DNA from: Saksenaea vasiformis B4078
Lineage: Eukaryota; Mucoromycota; Mucoromycetes; Mucorales; Saksenaeaceae
NCBI GenBank assembly: GCA_000697055.1
Contig: JNDT01001937.1
Span: 310,001 to 374,000 of the forward strand
Reading direction: 5' to 3'
DNA: 64,000 nt
In this document: piece by piece, positions 57,901 to 64,000 of the stretch
How the letters are laid out: every line of letters starts with the position of its first letter
How positions within the stretch are numbered: position 1 is the first letter of the stretch
Translations under genes and position numbers: made by a program
Notes under the pieces: model-generated
Told to the model about the DNA's origin: nothing
What the model saw: only the letters and a program-made list of their open reading frames with translations
The model's database searches: none

Positions 57901-59429
57901 GGTCTTGATGTGATGGTTGGACAAGGTTGTATCTGAAATCTAAGGTTTTCTTTTTACTGCGGTTTCTTGCAGGAACACCGCTAAACAATTTGTGGCGCAA
58001 CACTCAACACTGTACAAACGTGCAAAACTTCTGTTCCGCTTATCTCAAGTAAAATTAATGTCCAGCCAGGTTCGTCAATCTTCTCTGTCTAGATCAATTT
58101 TTGAGTATGTGTGGCACTCGTTCTTTACTGACTGCCAAATGAACACGTGTAGGACGAACATGTCAGGGAGCTAGTACTCTAATTTTTCTTTCGAGCAGCT
58201 ATTGGTAAAGGAAAAATGAACCTATTCATTGAATGTAAGAACTTGAATGCGTATCCCCAGTGTAATGGATATGGGCTTTGCATGCGTTCTGTTGATTTGC
58301 TATGGTCTACCCTTGAATATGTTTTATGTTATCTGAAAAGCTACTTGGCATGGATTCTATGAATTTTCTTTGTTATTCACGTTCCAAATTAGGACGTGCA
58401 CGTTTTCCTATGAATACGTTGTAAATGAATTACAATAATAGTTTTCTTTTTCTTTGTCCATTTTCCTGGTACTGGCACTTTTAGCGCGAGCTTACGGAGT
58501 GTAGATATGTGAACGGCGGCAATTAAAACCATGTTAAAACAGCTTCATTAGGCAACGGAAGGATGGGACATTCCAAAAAGGAAGGAAACACACTGTAGGT
58601 CATCGATGTAGAAAGGTCCCCGTTGCTCTCAACCTTCAAAGTTGAACAGAAAAGAAGGCCATTGGATAAGGTTCCCCCGGACTACCGGCTCATTCGCTGT
58701 CATTGGTGATGAGCACCCGTTCCACTCAGTGTACTGACTGCATTGCCCTTCAGTGTCCGCCTTTTTCTCTTCGACATCAACTGGTGGCATTTTAGAGTTC
58801 ATGAAAGAAATTTAAAGGACCTTTGAAACGCGCTCAGAGCACATCGTAGAAGCAAGCTTCATGAACATAAATGGTTTCTTAGAGAACCGTGTCTGTTTTT
58901 TGCCTCAATTATCCATTATGTAGTCTGGATCTTCTTATCGATTTATCCAGCAACATCCAGAGAGAGCCACACACGCTCTTACCGTCAGGTGATCCAATGC
59001 TTCCCCAAAAAAATAGTCTGCATGCAGTTTGATAGGAGGTAGATGGAGTACGGTCTATAGCGAGACTTTGCACGCATCCCTAATAATGCAAAATGAAGGA
59101 GATTGGCCCTGTGTGGGACCATAGTGGTGGCTGACCTAATGTTTTTGGTGTGTACAACCACGTTTAGTGTCCATGACGTGGTACGAGGTTTTGCGGATGG
59201 GAAGGTGTCTATGCAATCTAGTGGACACGAGAAAGCGGGTAATGTCCCGAACAACAAGTCAGTTTCACCAGAGCAAATACACATACCTTAAAATATAGTC
59301 GAATTGAATGAAATCGGATAACCAAAAAAAGACAAGTGACATGGTGGCAAGTCAAAAGTGGCTGATTTTTTATCTCAACCAATGTCTTCTTTTAAAATCG
59401 CCAAGAAGTCTATGAACAATAATAAAAAT
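54991..59429. other. Gene-poor stretch with a tRNA-like relic
   Basis: No convincing coding region. Short frames at 56305-56511, 56560-56781, 57193-57384 and 58985-59284 lack motifs and splice context. The only structured element I noticed is the tRNA-like sequence at 55577-55650. Confidence 0.45.
55577..55650 (+). pseudogene. tRNA-like relic
   Basis: CTATGGTTTAGTGGATAAGTC matches a tRNA D-arm and box A pattern, and TAGGTTACGATTAAC about 45 nt later resembles a T-arm or box B with an extra base. No matching acceptor 3' strand is present, so it is probably a decayed or SINE-derived tRNA piece. Confidence 0.3.
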
Positions 59430-59621
59430 TTATAATTTCGTCTTCCGATCAGCCGACATAAGAGACCCGAAGGCTTTGTGTCCATCGAAACGAAGAAGCG
59501 CACGGACATTAAGTCGGGTGTTTTGCCCGCTAAGAAAGAATGAACGCCACGCATGCCTTTTTGCCGGACTAATGTTCGTGTCGCCGACGCCACGGACCTG
59601 TACTACACGTGCCATATCCAT
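59430..59621 (-). CDS. Possible short basic protein, unrecognised
   Basis: 63 codons from ATG at 59621 (MDMARVVQVRGVGDTN), Arg-rich, ending RKTKL at TAA. GC-richer than its AT-rich flanks. A second frame through the same DNA is also open (59375-59593), so either could be the real one, or neither. No family recognised. Confidence 0.22.
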   Translation of the reverse strand: MDMARVVQVRGVGDTNISPAKRHAWRSFFLSGQNTRLNVRALLRFDGHKAFGSLMSADRKTKL

Positions 59622-59972
59622 GACAAAAAAATTTTTTTTTTTTTACCAACAAAGAAAAATAGAACATCATTTTACAGCTTAGGATTTTTCATTTTGCAAA
59701 CAATTTTTTTAATACAAAAATAAAACAAATGCCAGTAGTACTATTTACAAAATAAGCTAATATTTGCCGTGTGTGTGCGTAGCAAAAAGGAAAAAAAAAA
59801 GGATGGCGTTTCTTTTTTGGTCTGCTTAAAAGCATAGAAAAGGATGATAAAAAAACATAGGGTATCTAGTTACAAGCTTGGCATGTTGGATCGGGGGATA
59901 AAAGGGAGGAGTAGAGGAGTTGAGAGACGGTAGGAGTAAGAGGAGGAGGAGGAGGAGCGGAGAAAAGAAAAG

Positions 59973-61282
59973 TTACTTTTTCAGAGAGACGTGCTTGTGT
60001 TGCCGATTGGATGCATCTGTACCATTTTGGCATAGTGAAATGGACTTAACCCAGGGATCGTTTAGTATATCGTCAGCCGAGATTCTTGACTCGGGGTTAG
60101 GATCTAGCATTTTGTAAAGGAGACGACGCACTTCGCGCTCAAAATAACGGAATGAGTCGAAGCTCTGATTTGGATAGGCGCGTAGATATTTGGAATACAT
60201 TTGATCGGAACGTTTTGCACGGTGCCAGACGAGCCCTCCGAGCCATAGACAGTACAGAACCACGCCAGCGGACCAGATATCGGCAGTGGCGCCCCAGTAC
60301 TCCTTTTGTTCAAAAGCCTCGGGGGCAATGTAAGGTTCAGAACCAACCATACCACGACTTTTGTGGCCCTGTGATTCCCATGGGTAGCGAAAAACGTCCG
60401 AGACGCCGAAATCCGTAATTTTGATCTTGCCATCGGATGTCAGCAAAAGATTTTCGGGTTTAATATCACGATGGGCGACACCCATGGAATGGAGATAAGC
60501 AAGGCCTTGCATCATTTGTTTGAAACTGCAAGCCTTTTCATATTCGGTCATGCGTTCAGCCATGATACAACTGAACAAATCACCACCTGAACACTATATG
60601 TAAAAAAGTTGAGTAACCAAATTAGAGCACAGACTAAAAATGTAGTACTTACGTATTCCATGACAGTACAGTAACGTTTCCGATCGTCTAGTACCAAATC
60701 AATGGTTTCAACCACATTGGGATGAGAGAAGGTGGAAGAAATACAGAATTCACTTGTCAATTTCTTCATATATTCTTTGTCTGATTCGGATTTGTTGCGT
60801 TTGCGAAATTGTTTGATAGCGTACATTTTGTCGGCGCGACCATTTTCACCAAGTTTACGTACAACCATAACGACGGCAGTTGTTCCTTCACCCAAACGTC
60901 GGTAACATTCACCATATTCTTTCAAACTCGCTGTGTCAGGTCTATGACGTCTTGTACGATCTTCCTTTTTGGTGGTAGATATCCGTTCGTCGAGTTGTTT
61001 TTGTTGTTGTTGAGATGTATCTTTTACGGACCAATTTTGAGATTTTGAAGTATTTCGAACAGAGCGACTGCTATCGAGAGTAGACGAGGGACTGATATAA
61101 GCTGAATCAACCATACTTAAAGAAGATATGGTTGAACGAGAAGAACCTCGAGATATAGAGATAGCATAATGTGTTGGATTTGTCACTGCTTGTTTTGCTA
61201 AATCTGTCACCATCATTGGACTTGCGCGATTGTCAGGTAACCAAACGTCAATAGGAGTTGAACGATGTGTGGTATAAGCCAT
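59973..61282 (-). CDS. HAL4: HAL4/SAT4-type serine/threonine protein kinase
   Basis: Fungal halotolerance-type kinase regulating plasma-membrane ion transport. Two exons (60653-61282 and 59973-60593) give about 416 residues. The N-terminal 120 residues are Ser/Thr-rich and likely regulatory. The kinase domain shows the Gly-rich loop [14 protein letters not shown], the catalytic Lys in [54 protein letters not shown] and [12 protein letters not shown]. The [13 protein letters not shown] and GS-x-PYIAPE context is typical of the HAL4/HAL5/NPR1 fungal family. Length is short for that family, whose N-terminus is often longer. All catalytic residues are present. Its intron starts with GTAAGT. Confidence 0.88.
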
Positions 61283-61763
61283 GAATATACAAAAAAGGAA
61301 ACGCTAGAGAGGAAAAAGGAGAGAGGGATAATACAAATAATATAAAAATCGCGTTTAAATGAGATAGATTGTGCAAAAAGATATGCACAAAAGAAATGCT
61401 TTTTTTTTATGTGTGTTTTTTTAAGAGTGAAGAGAAAAAAAGGGAAGAGAGAAAGTTAGCGGGAATAAAGTGATAGACGACCTGGGTTATATATACCAAA
61501 ATCCTAGAACCCTCGCCCGTTATGGACAAAAAAAAAAGTATTTTAGGTTACCGGAAACTAAAAGATCTGGAAATCAGAAAATCCCTCAGATAGTGGCTTG
61601 GGTTGGGGGGAACAAACCGACTTATTTTTCTAGCCAATAGCACAATCGACGCGATCGTTTCAAACTACGTTCTGTCCCTTCTCCCCCCAAATTCCAATTT
61701 CAATTTGTTTTAAAACCCACACACAATTTCTTTTATTTTATTAGAGTTTATACTTGTTTTGGC
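61283..61763. other. Intergenic stretch, kinase 5' flank and RPL9 3' flank
   Basis: Contains purine runs and T-runs typical of the kinase 5' leader; I see no gene. Confidence 0.5.
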
Positions 61764-62385
61764 TTAAGCCTCCAAAACGTTACGTTCAGAGACATAGATA
61801 CCGTCCAAGAACTTACGGATATCTTTGTTCTTAACCAAACAAGATTGTTGAATATCAGCAGCTATTATAATATATGAGATTATTTATCAATGTCTTTTAA
61901 ATCATTTGTTTTGACTTACCGCACTGGGAAACTGCTTCAAGATCGTTACCAGTCAAAACAAGTTCGTCCTTTTGAGCCTTGGATGCCTCAACGTGAACTC
62001 CCTCGCGCATAGTAACGCGGAACACAACCTTTTGACCCAAGAAGTTGCGAATTTCAACTTCCTTACCACCATCATTGATAATCACGTTGATGGGAAAATG
62101 AGCATATACGTAACGCATCTTGTACTCGAAACCCTTGGTAACACCGATGATCATGTTGTTCACCAACGAACGAACGGTACGAATGCAGGCAACATGCTTG
62201 CGGTTGCCATGGTACACAACAAACTTGAGCTTGTTCTTTCCCTCGAACTTGATCTCAATGTTCAAATGACGAAGGTTCTTCTTCAATTCACCGCGAGGTC
62301 CCTTCACAGTGACATTGCGGGCCTTGACAGACACCTCAACACCCTCGGGAATGATCAATTCGTCGTCTTTGTAGATATCCTTCAT
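61764..62385 (-). CDS. RPL9: 60S ribosomal protein L9 (uL6)
   Basis: Two exons, 61920-62385 and 61764-61861, give 187 residues. It starts at ATG 62385 ([18 protein letters not shown]). Family blocks are [61 protein letters not shown] and [17 protein letters not shown]. The C-terminal exon continues [25 protein letters not shown]. Length is normal for eukaryotic L9. A TTAG just upstream of the ATG could be the end of a 5' UTR intron, a common feature of fungal ribosomal genes; this is not shown. Confidence 0.96.
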
Positions 62386-64000
62386 GGTCAATTAACTAAG
62401 GAACGCGTTTTTTTTTTTCTTCACGTTAGTTCTTCGATTCTCGTTCATCCATGTCTCCATCCATCCATCCATCCATTCGTTCGTTTGTAATCTTTTTCGT
62501 TCATCTGGTATACGTACGGTGTGAAGTGAGAAGAGGAAAAGGGGGATCTTCGTTGGACGTGCATCCATCCCCTTCATTGGCACCCTCAACACCCGCCAGA
62601 CATTGAGAGAACAGGAACCCCGCCTGAGTGAGTGGCTTGGCACAAATGTCCTTCTGACGAACGTCGTAATTCCCTCATCTCATCTCGCTAAATTCTTTGA
62701 TTCGTTGCAATGATCTTAAGCTTAATTCATCGTATCACAAATTGATCACACACGCCTCTATCTGAGGTATTTTTTCTTCTTTGTCTATCACTCACTCCCC
62801 AGGAAATCCATCATCACAGTCCATCTTACGTTCACGTGTGGCAACTTTTGGGTCATTGGAAAATGTGCGAAAATGGGCAAAATACTCAATCTTTCATGTA
62901 CGTCATTTTTACGTCGTTTCCATCATAGGAACATTTGAACAGCTAGCTTAGTCCGAGGCCGTTCCCCGTGATGAATGAGATGACACAGTTTACCAAAGCA
63001 GGTATTGGACCCGCAACAACAAAAGGGCACGAATGACAAATAAGCTCTTTAGTCTAGTCATCTTTTAGACATAAAGTACCATGGTATAGAAGCACACCTA
63101 TGTGTACATATACCCAGCTAAAATGAATCAGATCTCTTTCCAAGTAGATCATGAAATAGGTTTTCACAACTTGTCATTTGTGCAATATGTAAAGTAAGAC
63201 GGGGGCACGCGCAAATTTGGATGTCAGCAATGCAACATAGCGTCATGTTCCAGCAGAAAACCTTACCATTGTCAATAACCCCAGCAACAAAGAAGCGTTG
63301 CAGTTACCCGGTGTATAATCGAAACCAAAGTATGCAGGAAGCATGCAAGTCTGGCTCTCATGGCACAGGGCTGCATAACCGTAGTACGTTATTCTGTGAA
63401 ACGCCGAAGCCGTGTGTAGGTGTTATGGTTGGTACCCAGAACAGATAAGAAATGTTCATGGCGCATTATCTTCTTCTTCGTCCTCATGGTGATGAAAACC
63501 ACTAAGATAAAATCCCTCATGGAACTTTCTATCGTTTTGGGGGACCGAAAATGAAGTCATCGACTCAGGTAATCGCTATTTGTTTAGCTAGACTCTTTTG
63601 TGTGAGAATTTGTCAGAACAACAACAAAGGATACCATTTGTCATGTCTTTTTTGGTACATGTTGTAAGAAATCCCATACCCATCTGTAATAGCCTTTCTT
63701 TTCGTAAATGTTGAACAGAGATTTGCAGTGATGTTCTGAAATACGTGTGTGCAACCACCTATAGGGTCCATTGTCCGCCATTTCTCAAAGAGGTTACCAT
63801 CAAACTTAAACCATAACACAAGTTCTGCGCCAATCAACGATTTTCACTTCATATAGATAACACGAAAAAAACCCAATTTCGCCTTTTCCATGAATAGGTG
63901 ATAGTAATACACCTGGTTCGAAACAGACGGAGCTGCAAGCTTGACTACTGCCAAATTATCCATTTTCCCTTACTTTTAACTCAATAGGAAAGAGAAAACA
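62386..64000. other. RPL9 upstream region and window end
   Basis: The first 150 bases are T/C-rich with a (CCAT)n tract at 62456-62478, consistent with a ribosomal protein promoter/leader. Frames at 63221-63448 (+) and 63613-63837 (-) show no motif. I see no other gene. Confidence 0.45.
62456..62478. repeat. (CCAT)n microsatellite upstream of RPL9
   Basis: About five CCAT units in a T/C-rich leader. Confidence 0.85.

Noticed and set aside
1..64000. CRISPR arrays, rRNA operon, intact tRNA genes, complete retrotransposons
   Set aside because: None found by eye; the direct repeats present are microsatellites, SEL1 coding repeats or the diverged elements listed.

Overview
The window looks like nuclear DNA of an early-diverging fungus, most likely Mucoromycota and probably Mucorales. 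The gene set is eukaryotic and fungal: PEX1, a fungal RhoGAP, cytosolic LeuRS, ERCC8/CSA, exocyst SEC5, ARP1, CDT1, ZRG17, BEM46, a HAL4-type kinase and RPL9. Genes are broken by many short introns, often 43 to 60 nt, with GTAAGT-like donors, frequent A-runs just inside the donor, T-rich tracts and CTAAC-like branch sites. This placement is inferred from sequence style only. Left part (1-14.5 kb): the 3' end of PEX1 (+) converges on a C2-domain class 3 lipase (-); about 3.5 kb of AT-rich, microsatellite-bearing DNA follows; then a LIM-coiled coil-C1-RhoGAP gene (+) converges on cytosolic leucyl-tRNA synthetase (-). Middle part (15-31 kb): an accessory region. Two long minus-strand paralogues lie head-to-tail. 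Each encodes two blocks with MACPF-type signatures (FG-x-x-[YF]...LGG, then W-x2-S...P-x2-I...P-x-Y-x-LL) separated by repeated V-[RQ]-[YC]-GD segments, then a long SEL1 array (about 22 repeats in copy 1, about 15 in copy 2). Several exon lengths are identical between them (345, 316 and 151 nt). Copy 1 reads open throughout; copy 2 carries one +1 frameshift. Between them sits an intronless, GC-richer nitrilase gene that looks inserted. Right-centre part (33.8-42.3 kb): ZRG17-type zinc transporter (+), BEM46-type alpha/beta hydrolase (+), a poorly resolved stretch, a triose-phosphate/nucleotide-sugar transporter-like gene (+) and an unrecognised three-exon gene for a 93-residue protein (-). Right part (43-52.2 kb): a dense housekeeping block with two divergent pairs, ERCC8(-)/SEC5(+) and ARP1(-)/CDT1(+). 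From 52.2 to 59.9 kb I see no convincing gene. It does hold two diverged copies of a repeat, with a third inverted copy near 37.7 kb, that pairs a TATTTAAA box with an intron-like segment. The window closes with a HAL4/SAT4-type kinase (-) and ribosomal protein L9 (-). Together the core genes cover peroxisome import, lipid signalling, Rho signalling, translation, DNA repair and replication licensing, exocytosis, dynein/dynactin transport and zinc and ion homeostasis. The most novel content is the MACPF-like/SEL1 pair with the nitrilase between its members. All exon boundaries are by eye.
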